The notes under the pieces: model-generated | The model's database searches: none | What the model saw: the letters and a program-made list of their open reading frames with translations, nothing else | Told to the model about the DNA's origin: nothing | From: Bacteroidota bacterium | Lineage (GTDB): Bacteria > Bacteroidota > Kryptoniia > Kryptoniales > JAKASW01 | Length of the DNA stretch: 6,458 nucleotides | Assembly (NCBI GenBank): GCA_021796055.1 | Contig: JAJYOS010000394.1 | Location: 1-6,458, forward strand | Direction: 5' to 3' | In this document: one piece after another, positions 1 through 5,554 of the stretch | Layout of the letters: each line of letters starts with the position of its first letter | How positions within the stretch are numbered: the first letter of the stretch is position 1 | Program-made: the position numbers and the translations under genes

Positions 1-136
1 GGCTTTTCGCCCACTCCAGCCATTTTGGTTCCAATAGTGCTCCATGTGTTTCACGAGTCGTTAACAAAAGATAACAACTATCAGTTAGGATTACATATGT
101 TCGCGGTGTGAGGTCGGGAGAGGTGGGGAAAAGGAG

Positions 137-151
137 CGGCAGCTTTTGCCG
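137..151 (-). terminator. possible weak terminator after the ICMT-type gene
   Basis: A perfect 5-bp stem (CGGCA/TGCCG) with a 5-nt loop starts about 14 nt past the TAA of the methyltransferase gene ending at 165. On the minus strand it is followed by an interrupted T-rich stretch (CTCCTTTTCC). The stem is short and the T tract imperfect, so this is only a candidate. The rest of 1-136 shows no gene or repeat that I can support. Confidence 0.3.
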
Positions 152-164
152 TCAGTATTCTTGG

Positions 165-752
165 TTACCAGAGAAATGGAATTGGCGCTTTCGTCCTCAA
201 TTTGTAATTTGGATATGTATCAGGAAAATTCCGAATCATTATCCCCTCTTCGACATGCACCCGGTAAACGAATGTAATCGCCATCAAGACTAAGAGATAA
301 ACCCAGAATGGGGCCATGGTAGCGAAAACCGATCCGATGAAAGCCGTTAACATACCTGTGTAAATCGGGTGACGGATGGTACTGTATGGGCCGGTTGTGA
401 TAAGTTCATGATTCTCTTTGAGTGCGGGGTGGGAACTCCAGTTCTTTCCAAGATGACTCCTTGCCCAGATGGCCAACGCGATCCCTCCCAGCACGAGCAC
501 CAACCCCGCTGTTCGCATCGCCACATCCCGCGGCGCCGTCCTTGAATGGCCGAATATCTTTGTCGTCACTGCCGGGAACATGTAAGTGAGCGCCAGTGCG
601 AGTATTAATCGGACGAGAGTCAAGGATCGACCGCGCATTCCGGATGACTTCCTGACGTCCCTTTTCACGTTCGCGGCGGAGAAGAACCAAAAGAGAACCA
701 GTACCAGCCATGCACCCATCACTAAGTTGTTCACATCTTTCAGATTTGGCAT
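165..752 (-). CDS. isoprenylcysteine carboxyl methyltransferase (ICMT)/PEMT-type membrane methyltransferase
   Basis: This 195-residue integral membrane protein has hydrophobic segments at about residues 10-28, 45-63, 78-98 and 131-165. The family signature is clear: an R-x-x-LG-x-x-W element (residues 98-105), then TTGPYSTIRHPIYTG (119-133), the conserved G-P-Y/R-H-P-x-Y block. A C-terminal EEG...Y..Y......IPFLW tail (168-195) completes the SAM- and substrate-binding region of the ICMT/PEMT superfamily. Bacterial members methylate membrane-embedded or lipophilic substrates; the substrate here cannot be told. Length is typical. The ATG at 752 is the only ATG between an in-frame TAG upstream and the first membrane segment, and its ribosome site is weak. 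It lies 43 nt after the ABC permease stop on the same strand, so it is probably the last gene of the exporter transcription unit. Confidence 0.88.
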   Translation of the reverse strand: MPNLKDVNNLVMGAWLVLVLFWFFSAANVKRDVRKSSGMRGRSLTLVRLILALALTYMFPAVTTKIFGHSRTAPRDVAMRTAGLVLVLGGIALAIWARSHLGKNWSSHPALKENHELITTGPYSTIRHPIYTGMLTAFIGSVFATMAPFWVYLLVLMAITFVYRVHVEEGIMIRNFPDTYPNYKLRTKAPIPFLW

Positions 753-795
753 ATATCCATTGATCCGCTAACGCATCACGGCATTGTTGCTTCGC

Positions 796-1557
796 TCACG
801 CTTGTATCCGCTCGAACAATCTGCTTCCGAGTCCGAGGAGTACGGCGGTTAGGATCACCAGGACGAGCATGTCGGTGCCAAATCCGAATACTGATTGCGC
901 TCCTATGAAGGCGAACCTTAGCCCGTCGACGCCATAACTCAGCGGATCGAGGGCGGCGATCACGTCCATTACTTTCGGAAGTCCTTCAAGTGGGAAGAGC
1001 GCGCCCGAAAGGAAGAAAATCGGCATTACTAAGAAGTTCATGATGAGTTGAAAGCCCTGCATATCTTCCATCGTAGATGCGAGTGCGATGCCGAGCGACG
1101 TGAAGAGAAGCGCGACCAGGAAAACTACTACCGCTCCGACAGGGAGAAGTATGAGATCGTGCGGCCTGAAGCCGACGATGAGCGTGAGAACGAAGACGAT
1201 TACCCCCTGTAACGCCGCTACAGTCGCGCCGCCGAGCGTCTTGCCGAGCATTATCTGAAGACGCGACACCGGCGCTACCATGGTTTCTTTCAGGAAGCCG
1301 AACTGTCTGTCCCATATCAGGTCGATGCCTGAAAAAATGCCGGTGAAGAGGACGCTCATTATTATGATACCCGGCGCGAGGAATTGTATATAGTTCCCGG
1401 CGCCTGCCTTCTTGAATATCGCGCCAAATCCAAATCCGAACGCGAGAAGGAAGAGGAGCGGCTGACCCAACGAGCCTATGATCCTCGACTTCGATCTGAA
1501 ATACTTCTTAAGCTGCCTTAACCACATTATGTAAATTACGTTCAATTCTTTTGCCAC
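796..1557 (-). CDS. ABC-2 type transporter permease (DrrB/NodJ-like)
   Basis: This 253-residue permease has six predicted membrane segments, at about residues 27-47, 57-77, 110-130, 135-158, 170-190 and 228-247. The basic N-terminal stretch WLRQLKKYFRSKSRIIG and the loop DRQFGFLKETMVAPVSR (residues 83-99) are characteristic of ABC-2 (DrrB-like) permeases, as is MPIFFLSGALFPLEGLP before segment six. It should pair with the ATPase encoded at 1784-2605 to form an exporter; the substrate is unknown. The start is uncertain. GTG at 1557 follows GGAAAGG with almost no spacing, whereas TTG at 1545 (codon 5) has AGGGTGG eight bases upstream and would give 249 residues. It is unusual that 226 bases of degenerate repeat separate it from its ATPase, since such pairs normally overlap or nearly touch. 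Confidence 0.9.
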   Translation of the reverse strand: MAKELNVIYIMWLRQLKKYFRSKSRIIGSLGQPLLFLLAFGFGFGAIFKKAGAGNYIQFLAPGIIIMSVLFTGIFSGIDLIWDRQFGFLKETMVAPVSRLQIMLGKTLGGATVAALQGVIVFVLTLIVGFRPHDLILLPVGAVVVFLVALLFTSLGIALASTMEDMQGFQLIMNFLVMPIFFLSGALFPLEGLPKVMDVIAALDPLSYGVDGLRFAFIGAQSVFGFGTDMLVLVILTAVLLGLGSRLFERIQA

Positions 1558-1610
1558 CCTTTCCGGCTATTTATTAGTTCTGTTTGTTGTCGGTTAAATG
1601 CAAAGAGAAT

Positions 1611-1707
1611 GGCGCATGGAGCACGGAACAAGGATAAGGAAAACGGAGGACGCAAGCCGGAGACCGGAGACTGGATGCGGGAGACGGGATTGCTGAGGCA
1701 GGAAACC
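1611..1707 (+). repeat. degenerate 7-bp tandem array (GGAnnnn)
   Basis: Read on the plus strand, 1611-1707 divides into 14 consecutive units, 13 of seven bases and one of six (1632-1637). Eleven of the 14 begin with GGA, for example GGAGCAC, GGAACAA, GGAGACC and GGATGCG; the other four positions vary freely. The three exceptions start GGC, GCA and TGA. On the minus strand, the direction of transcription, it reads as TCC every seven bases. The array fills the spacer between the ABC ATPase and permease genes. The pattern can be read directly; its function is unknown. Confidence 0.85.
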
Positions 1708-1726
1708 CCCGCCACCTTTTTCATTA

Positions 1727-1774
1727 TGCCTTCCATAAATCCAATCATCCAATAATCCATTCTTCCATTCTTCC
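1727..1774 (+). repeat. degenerate 8-bp tandem array (nnnnnTCC)
   Basis: Six TCC triplets occur at exact 8-base spacing (ending at 1734, 1742, 1750, 1758, 1766 and 1774). The intervening bases are A/T rich: ATAAATCC, AATCATCC, AATAATCC, then ATTCTTCC twice. Only 19 bases separate it from the heptamer array, and on the plus strand it carries TCC where the heptamer array carries GGA, so the two point in opposite directions. It begins about 10 bases past the ATPase stop. Confidence 0.85.
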
Positions 1775-1783
1775 AGGCTTCAG

Positions 1784-2605
1784 CTATCTTCGTTTTCCTC
1801 TCCACATTTGTCCCATTCTTCTCATCCTGTCGAGTCCGGTCGCCTCTTCCTCGCGGATCTTGTGTCCGGTGAGACTTAGAAATGCGTCTTCAAGTGTCTC
1901 GGAGTTCGTTTGTTTCTTTAATTCGTCCCCCGTGCCCATCGCGATGATTTTTCCGTGATCTATGACCGCGATCCGCTCGGCAACCCTGTCGGCTTCTTCC
2001 ATGTAGTGTGTCGTGAAGAATACGGTCATCCCTTCCTTCTTGTTGATGTCTTTCACGTAACTCCACATATGGTTCCTGGTCTGGGGATCGAGACCGAGAG
2101 TCGGTTCGTCAAGGAAAAGGACCCTGGGATGGTGGAGAAGTCCTCTCGCGATCTCAAGCCTTCGCTTCATGCCGCCGGAGAATGTTTTCACAAGGTCGCC
2201 CTTCCGGTCCCAGAGCTCCACGAATTTCAGGAGTTCCTCTATTCTCGAAGACCTGATATTCGACGGCACCTTATAGCAGATCGCGTGGAACTGCATGTTC
2301 TCGAATGCCGTGAGGTCGTCGTCGAGACTCGGATCCTGGAAAACAATTCCGAGTGATTTTCTGACGCCATCCTTGTCGCGCGATGGGTTAAACCCGTTCA
2401 AAATAATCTGCCCGCTCGTCGGATGGAGAAGAGTAGTCAACATCTTAATCGTAGTCGACTTTCCCGCCCCGTTCGGACCGAGAAAGGCAAAGATCTCGCC
2501 CTTCTTGACTTCAAATGAAATTCCGTCGACGGCGGTGAAGTCGTCGAACTTTTTGGCCAAGCTTGATACCGTGATAATGTTATCGTTCGCTTGAATTACG
2601 TCCAA
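1784..2605 (-). CDS. ABC exporter ATP-binding protein (DrrA-like)
   Basis: This is a 273-residue cytoplasmic ATPase that drives the ABC-2 permease encoded downstream. All nucleotide-binding motifs are intact: Walker A GPNGAGKST (residues 43-51), Q-loop Gln90 in FQDPSLDDDLT, signature FSGGMKRR (142-149), Walker B VLFLDEP (162-168) and switch His200 in TTHYMEEAD. The ending ETLEDAFLSLTGHKIREE (236-253) is typical of the daunorubicin-resistance DrrA group, which suggests drug or lipid export, although substrate cannot be inferred from the ATPase. The start is TTG at 2605, supported by AAGGAG six bases upstream (2612-2617). Residues from about 257 to 273 form an Arg/Met-rich tail after the usual family end. 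The tail's DNA is rich in GGA and abuts the repeat arrays, so the original stop may have been replaced by repeat-derived sequence; that is inference. Confidence 0.93.
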   Translation of the reverse strand: MDVIQANDNIITVSSLAKKFDDFTAVDGISFEVKKGEIFAFLGPNGAGKSTTIKMLTTLLHPTSGQIILNGFNPSRDKDGVRKSLGIVFQDPSLDDDLTAFENMQFHAICYKVPSNIRSSRIEELLKFVELWDRKGDLVKTFSGGMKRRLEIARGLLHHPRVLFLDEPTLGLDPQTRNHMWSYVKDINKKEGMTVFFTTHYMEEADRVAERIAVIDHGKIIAMGTGDELKKQTNSETLEDAFLSLTGHKIREEEATGLDRMRRMGQMWRGKRR

Positions 2606-2611
2606 ATCGTG

Positions 2612-2617
2612 CTCCTT
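2612..2617 (-). promoter_or_regulatory. ribosome binding site fixing a TTG start
   Basis: AAGGAG on the minus strand ends exactly six bases before the TTG at 2605-2603. There is no in-frame ATG nearby that would give the complete N-terminus of the ATPase, so this site decides the start codon. Confidence 0.75.
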
Positions 2618-2859
2618 CTGCGTTGTATTAATATATTAGACACAAATTCCATGATTTAGGTTCTCTCACAGCAAATCTTTCCTGTCAATATACGCGACAG
2701 CAACCTTGATAGCTGCGGCGGGTACTTAAATGCTGACTAACCAAGAATGGGCTTCCTGCGGAAAGGGGTAGGTGCATCCGGCTCTCACGATTCCCTCATG
2801 AATGATTCCAGGAGGCGCGCACGTCACATTCACACTTCTGTTGAATAATCAGTATCATA

Positions 2860-2888
2860 CCGAGAATCGCTTTTTGCGCTCTGCTCGG
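2860..2888 (-). terminator. stem-loop just after the HMA-like gene, doubtful terminator
   Basis: The outer arms CCGAG/CTCGG enclose an inner CGC-AAAAA-GCG hairpin. The structure begins two bases past the TAG of the gene ending at 2891. No T tract follows on the minus strand, so intrinsic termination is uncertain; it may only protect the 3' end or be chance. Confidence 0.25.
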
Positions 2889-2890
2889 AG

Positions 2891-3148
2891 CTAGTCGGCC
2901 AACTCCTCGCACAGAAATCCTAGTTTCTCCACTTCTTCAACTATCATGCTTTTGGGAATGTTCTCGCATTCGACCCGAAGAACCTTGTCGCAGTCCTCCA
3001 GGTCGATGGTGCAAACACGTACTCCGCGACGCTGAAGCAGGGAGCCTTCGACTATCGCGTAGTTGTGCCTGCTGTTTATGTTTGTGCGGAAGATAAACAG
3101 ATCCTTCAGATGCTCATCTACGCTATCGTGTTCTAGCAAGCTTTGCAT
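2891..3148 (-). CDS. small HMA-like (ferredoxin-fold) protein lacking the CxxC metal site
   Basis: This 85-residue protein of unknown function has an order that matches the heavy-metal-associated fold. A first strand, DLFIFRTNI (16-24), leads into the loop where copper chaperones carry N/T-x-x-C-x-x-C. A helix follows (about 30-40), then strands GVRVCTIDLED (42-52) and KVLRVECENI (55-64), a helix SMIVEEVEKLG (67-77) and a final strand FLCEEL. In the loop, Ser26 and Asn29 stand where the two metal-binding cysteines would be, so it should not bind copper in the usual way. Four cysteines (46, 53, 61, 80) lie elsewhere. The ATG at 3148 has AGGAG seven bases upstream, which supports real translation. 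The HMA assignment rests on motif reading only. It stands alone between the methyltransferase remnant and the exporter genes. Confidence 0.7.
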   Translation of the reverse strand: MQSLLEHDSVDEHLKDLFIFRTNINSRHNYAIVEGSLLQRRGVRVCTIDLEDCDKVLRVECENIPKSMIVEEVEKLGFLCEELAD

Positions 3149-3278
3149 TTAGTTTCTCCTGATATCGGTTCAATTGTGAATCTGTGATTCTCTTAAAAGC
3201 ATGTTCTGACTTACCGGGCAAATCAATGACCCTCTGATTAAGACGAATGAAGGGTAAAGATATTGTCGCCTTTAGCTA

Positions 3279-3491
3279 TCAAACTTGTAAAATTGTTGCC
3301 GCACTCTTCTTCAGGTAAATTGAGAGAGCGACTCCGCGAGTTTCGATACGGCTGTCAACTATGTGGCCGGCGACTTCTTCCGCGTATTCTCTCATCTCGC
3401 CGATCCGGTGCTTGCGGGAGTTGCCGTCGTACCACCGGGCCGCGACGCCGTTTATTCCCAGGTTGCCGGAACGTCTCATGAATTTCATCAT
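3279..3491 (-). pseudogene. methyltransferase remnant: tandem duplicate with the catalytic core deleted
   Basis: A 70-residue reading frame matches both ends of the intact methyltransferase encoded just upstream (3526-4179). Residues 1-46 align without gaps to its residues 1-46 with about 23 identities (shared MMKF, LGI, YD, HR, EM and EVA-H blocks). Residues 48-62 (ending SIYLKK) then align to its last 15 residues (ending SIYLSK). About 155 residues in between, including the entire SAM-binding domain, are missing, and the join is in frame. The stop has been lost and read-through adds eight residues (SAATILQV). Its start is 34 bases after the intact gene's stop, and the nearest AAGG is 12 bases from its ATG, which is a poor ribosome site. 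It cannot be a working methyltransferase; a short expressed peptide is possible but not supported. Confidence 0.8.
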
Positions 3492-3525
3492 CGCTGATCT
3501 TAGCCTTCTTAAGTGACTCGGTCGG

Positions 3526-4179
3526 TTATTTCGACAAGTAAATGGAGAAGCCCATCACGCTGTCTCTGATCTCGTATCTGTGGAAGCTTGTTCGAGATAT
3601 CAAATCTTCAAATTCTCTCCTGCTGTACGATCCGCTCCTTTGAATAGCTCCGGCGATGTAAGCGGCCATCCCTTTCAATCCCATGTTCTCTGCAACTTTC
3701 TTAATGGCTCTCATCGATGCTTTTCTGTTTAAGTCCATGATCAAAGCCGTGCCGTCGGATCTTAACACCCTGTACATCTCTTCCAGAGCTCTGACCGGCT
3801 CTTTGAAATTCTTGATCGCCAGGACACAGACGATGAAACCGAATGCATCGGCTTGGAAGGGCATTTTGGAGACATTCCCTTGCTCAAAACTAATATTTGC
3901 GCTCGCCTCTTCGGCGTTTCTTTTGAATATCTCGACGAGCTCTTTGCTTATGTCCATTCCGGTGATCTTATACTTTCCAAGTCTGGAAATTTCTATGGAG
4001 AGATAGCCTGCTCCAGGCGCAATATCGAGTATGGAGTCTCCGTCTTTCACATGCTTTGCAACTTCTGCTGCCTGTTCCTTCATCTCGTCCATACGGTGCT
4101 CACGAGTCAGCCTGTCGTAATACTTCGCCTTCTCACATTCGATTCCCAGATCCTGGAACCGGCTAAAGAACTTCATCAT
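3526..4179 (-). CDS. class I SAM-dependent methyltransferase (Methyltransf_11/UbiE-like)
   Basis: This 217-residue soluble methyltransferase transfers a methyl group from S-adenosylmethionine to an unidentified acceptor. Motif I is ILDIAPGAGYLSIEIS (residues 50-65). The acidic residue for the ribose hydroxyls is Asp76 in GMDIS. Motif II-like GNVSKMPF (101-108), FIVCVLAIKNF (115-125) and the post-motif region ALEEMYRVLRSDGTALIMD (131-149) are all in the expected order. The N-terminal 45 residues (MMKFFSRFQ...YYDRLTREHRMDEM) act as a lid or substrate region and are the part preserved in the downstream remnant. The ATG at 4179 has AAGGA eight bases upstream, and a promoter lies at 4228-4255. It is followed on the same strand by its own degenerate duplicate. 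Confidence 0.9.
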   Translation of the reverse strand: MMKFFSRFQDLGIECEKAKYYDRLTREHRMDEMKEQAAEVAKHVKDGDSILDIAPGAGYLSIEISRLGKYKITGMDISKELVEIFKRNAEEASANISFEQGNVSKMPFQADAFGFIVCVLAIKNFKEPVRALEEMYRVLRSDGTALIMDLNRKASMRAIKKVAENMGLKGMAAYIAGAIQRSGSYSRREFEDLISRTSFHRYEIRDSVMGFSIYLSK

Positions 4180-4227
4180 AGTTCGTGTCCTTCGGTCTTG
4201 CCTGCTTCCTCATTTGCGGTTTCATAC

Positions 4228-4255
4228 ATTATATAGTCGATTGGCAAAGTGCTAA
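4228..4255 (-). promoter_or_regulatory. sigma70-like promoter for the class I methyltransferase
   Basis: On the minus strand, a perfect TATAAT (4228-4233) is preceded after 16 bases by TTAGCA (4250-4255), which matches four of six bases of the -35 consensus. Predicted transcription would begin near 4221, giving a leader of about 40 bases with the Shine-Dalgarno at 4188-4192. Position and strand fit the gene starting at 4179. Confidence 0.5.
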
Positions 4256-4337
4256 TTGGACATCCATTGAGATTTACCTTCAGTGTTCCGCGATCTCCTG
4301 GCTCAATCATTCGAGCCATCCCGGCATCATCTCACTA

Positions 4338-5180
4338 TCAACACTTGACCGCGACCGCGATACGTTCGTACCACTGCATCCCGACCTTGCGTTCGGTCAA
4401 ATCCATGCCGGGACTCAGGCCGCGAATCCAGTCTTTGATGCCGCTGTCTTCGGTCAGATCCCAGCCTGAGTCGAGAGCCAAGCGTACAAGCTCATCGCGA
4501 CTGAATCCTGAGCGAATGGGTTCGCCGATAAGCCGAAGAAACAAGCTGCCTGGAACTTTCCCAGCCTTCTTTCCCATGTATGTGAACGCCACACTGCTAT
4601 GACGGCCCGAGAGCTCAGCAATCGAAGAAAATGTCGCCGCTACTTCTTTCGGTTTGAGGTACATGGTTCCCCCTTCCCAAAGCCAGAAGGTTTTCGCGTT
4701 CCGATTGAATCCTGACTCGTCGAGCTTTGCCACGATATGATCAACGGTGAAGTCGATGCCGACGAAACGTATATCCTTCGCTTTCAGGCTCTGGAGTGTT
4801 GCTTGCTGCCGTTTGAGCAATTGTGTGGCAGGGTGATCGACTTCAAATACCACCGTATTCTCAAGACCCGGCAAGCGCCACGCGCGCCCGTCGAGTCCCG
4901 CGCCCAAGATCACGAGCTGCTGAAAGGGAAGTGCTGAACCGATTGCCTTATCCAGGACAACGGTCCGGAACTGATTGAATATTCCCATCCCGCGAAACCA
5001 GAAAGGGAATGGGGAAGCCGGAATCCGGTCCCTGACTTTTTCCACTCTCTTCTTCCACTTTTCCGGCAAAAACTCTTCCGCGACCGGATCTACAAATCCC
5101 GGGACCGCCGGTATGAGATTTCCCAAAGCCCTTTGGTAGGCCACCATTTTCGCCGTGTTGCTCGCTCTATGCTTTCTCAA
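4338..5180 (-). CDS. leucine carboxyl methyltransferase-family SAM methyltransferase (COG3315/TIGR00027-like)
   Basis: This 280-residue soluble enzyme has the signature of the bacterial LCM (PPM1-like) family. Diagnostic are SNTAKMVAYQRA (residues 7-18) followed by FVDPVAEEFL (29-38), the SAM-binding VILGAGLDGRAWRLPG (90-105), FEVDHP (112-117), IDF (142-144) and WLWEGGTMYL (166-175). Family members methylate carboxyl or hydroxyl groups of small metabolites; the acceptor here is unknown. The start is TTG at 5180, with AAGGA six bases upstream. The next ATG (codon 12) would remove part of the conserved N-terminal S-x-TA element and has no ribosome site, so TTG is preferred. Length is normal. 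The gene lies 158 bases upstream of the other methyltransferase, which has its own promoter. Confidence 0.88.
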   Translation of the reverse strand: MRKHRASNTAKMVAYQRALGNLIPAVPGFVDPVAEEFLPEKWKKRVEKVRDRIPASPFPFWFRGMGIFNQFRTVVLDKAIGSALPFQQLVILGAGLDGRAWRLPGLENTVVFEVDHPATQLLKRQQATLQSLKAKDIRFVGIDFTVDHIVAKLDESGFNRNAKTFWLWEGGTMYLKPKEVAATFSSIAELSGRHSSVAFTYMGKKAGKVPGSLFLRLIGEPIRSGFSRDELVRLALDSGWDLTEDSGIKDWIRGLSPGMDLTERKVGMQWYERIAVAVKC

Positions 5181-5186
5181 CCTATG

Positions 5187-5191
5187 TCCTT
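5187..5191 (-). promoter_or_regulatory. ribosome binding site fixing a TTG start
   Basis: AAGGA on the minus strand ends six bases before the TTG at 5180-5178. Together with the conserved N-terminal motif of the encoded LCM-family protein, it decides for the TTG rather than the ATG eleven codons inside. Confidence 0.65.
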
Positions 5192-5218
5192 AATCTCAAC
5201 CTTCCGCGGCCATCCGGA

Positions 5219-5275
5219 GGATATCCATTCGTCCCGTGTCCCGCTCCGTCACTTCAATAACCCAACAATCCATTA
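5219..5275 (+). repeat. short degenerate TCC array, mixed 6-8 bp period
   Basis: TCC triplets end at 5226, 5234, 5241, 5247 and 5271, with TTC and CCC at the two intermediate 8-bp steps (5255 and 5263), so steps are 8, 7, 6, 8, 8 and 8. Units such as ATTCGTCC, CGTGTCC and AACAATCC resemble those of the arrays at 1611-1774. It lies just upstream of the LCM methyltransferase ribosome site. Confidence 0.5.
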
Positions 5276-5554
5276 TGTAAAAAGTCAACGCCTCAACCGT
5301 GGCGGTTTAAGCTTTCCTTTCTTCAATCTTGTCTCGATGCAGAGTATCTATGTAAGCATTCTCTTATAAGCAGACATCTCGTCATGCGTTTGTCCGAGAG
5401 CCGCATCATCTTTGTCACCAATACATGGGTGGGGGCGCAGTCTAATAAAAGCAGACATCCTTTCACTTTTGCAAAAGGAGCTGCAGGATTATTGCAGCGC
5501 TATCCCCACCTGTTACTTATCATGTCAACGCCATCGAGAGTTGTTAAAGTATTT
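5276..5554. other. non-coding stretch downstream of the IS110 remnant
   Basis: No gene is recognised here. It holds an 11-bp exact direct repeat, AAGCAGACATC, at 5368-5378 and 5449-5459 (81 bases apart, with similar A/T-rich left flanks). It also holds a perfect 12-bp palindrome CTTTTGCAAAAG (5466-5477), an adjacent hairpin GCTGCA-7-TGCAGC (5480-5498), and a small inverted repeat AACCG-TGG-CGGTT (5295-5307). The IS110 element should end somewhere in this stretch, because its transposase stops at 5555, but no terminal inverted repeat marks the edge. Confidence 0.4.
5368..5459 (+). repeat. pair of 11-bp direct repeats
   Basis: AAGCAGACATC occurs at 5368-5378 and again at 5449-5459. The left flanks, CTTAT and CTAATAA, are also alike, extending the similarity to about 17 positions with a gap. 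It could be an IS-end or target-site relic, or a duplicated binding site; the sequence alone does not decide. Confidence 0.5.

Larger units (their letters stand above)
2606..2890. other. intergenic region upstream of the exporter ATPase
   Basis: No gene is recognised in these 285 bases. An A/T-rich stretch at 2626-2640 (minus-strand TCTAATATATTAATAC) lies about 20-35 bases ahead of the ATPase start and is the likeliest place for a -10 element, but no convincing -35 box lies at standard spacing. A 5-bp inverted repeat (CTGTC/GACAG, 2682-2700) and a structured segment next to the preceding gene's stop (2860-2888) are also present. The promoter of the exporter unit probably lies in this region. 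Confidence 0.35.

Noticed and set aside
1542..1805. 87-residue minus-strand open frame between the ABC ATPase and permease
   Set aside because: It is made almost entirely of the 7- and 8-bp repeat arrays, overlaps both flanking genes, has no ribosome site in a natural position, and its peptide is just the repeat translated.
1955..2356. 133-residue plus-strand open frame
   Set aside because: It is antisense to the signature, Walker B and H-loop region of the ATPase; the minus-strand frame is clearly the real one.
2626..2680. search for a complete promoter ahead of the exporter ATPase
   Set aside because: An A/T-rich -10-like stretch exists, but no -35 element with acceptable match and spacing was found, so no separate promoter is called.
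2769..2800. minus-strand GTGAGAGCCGGATG resembling the first arm of group II intron domain V
   Set aside because: The matching GAAA-type loop and the returning CACGT-CGG arm do not follow, and no intron reverse transcriptase is present, so it is only a short chance or relic similarity.
3149..3278. search for a promoter ahead of the HMA-like gene
   Set aside because: The best pairs (for example TTTACA with GACAAT at 18 bases) are weak and too far upstream to be convincing.
4300..4317. inverted repeat GGCTC/GAGCC 21 bases past the LCM methyltransferase stop
   Set aside because: The stem is only 5 bp and no T tract follows on the minus strand, so I do not call it a terminator.
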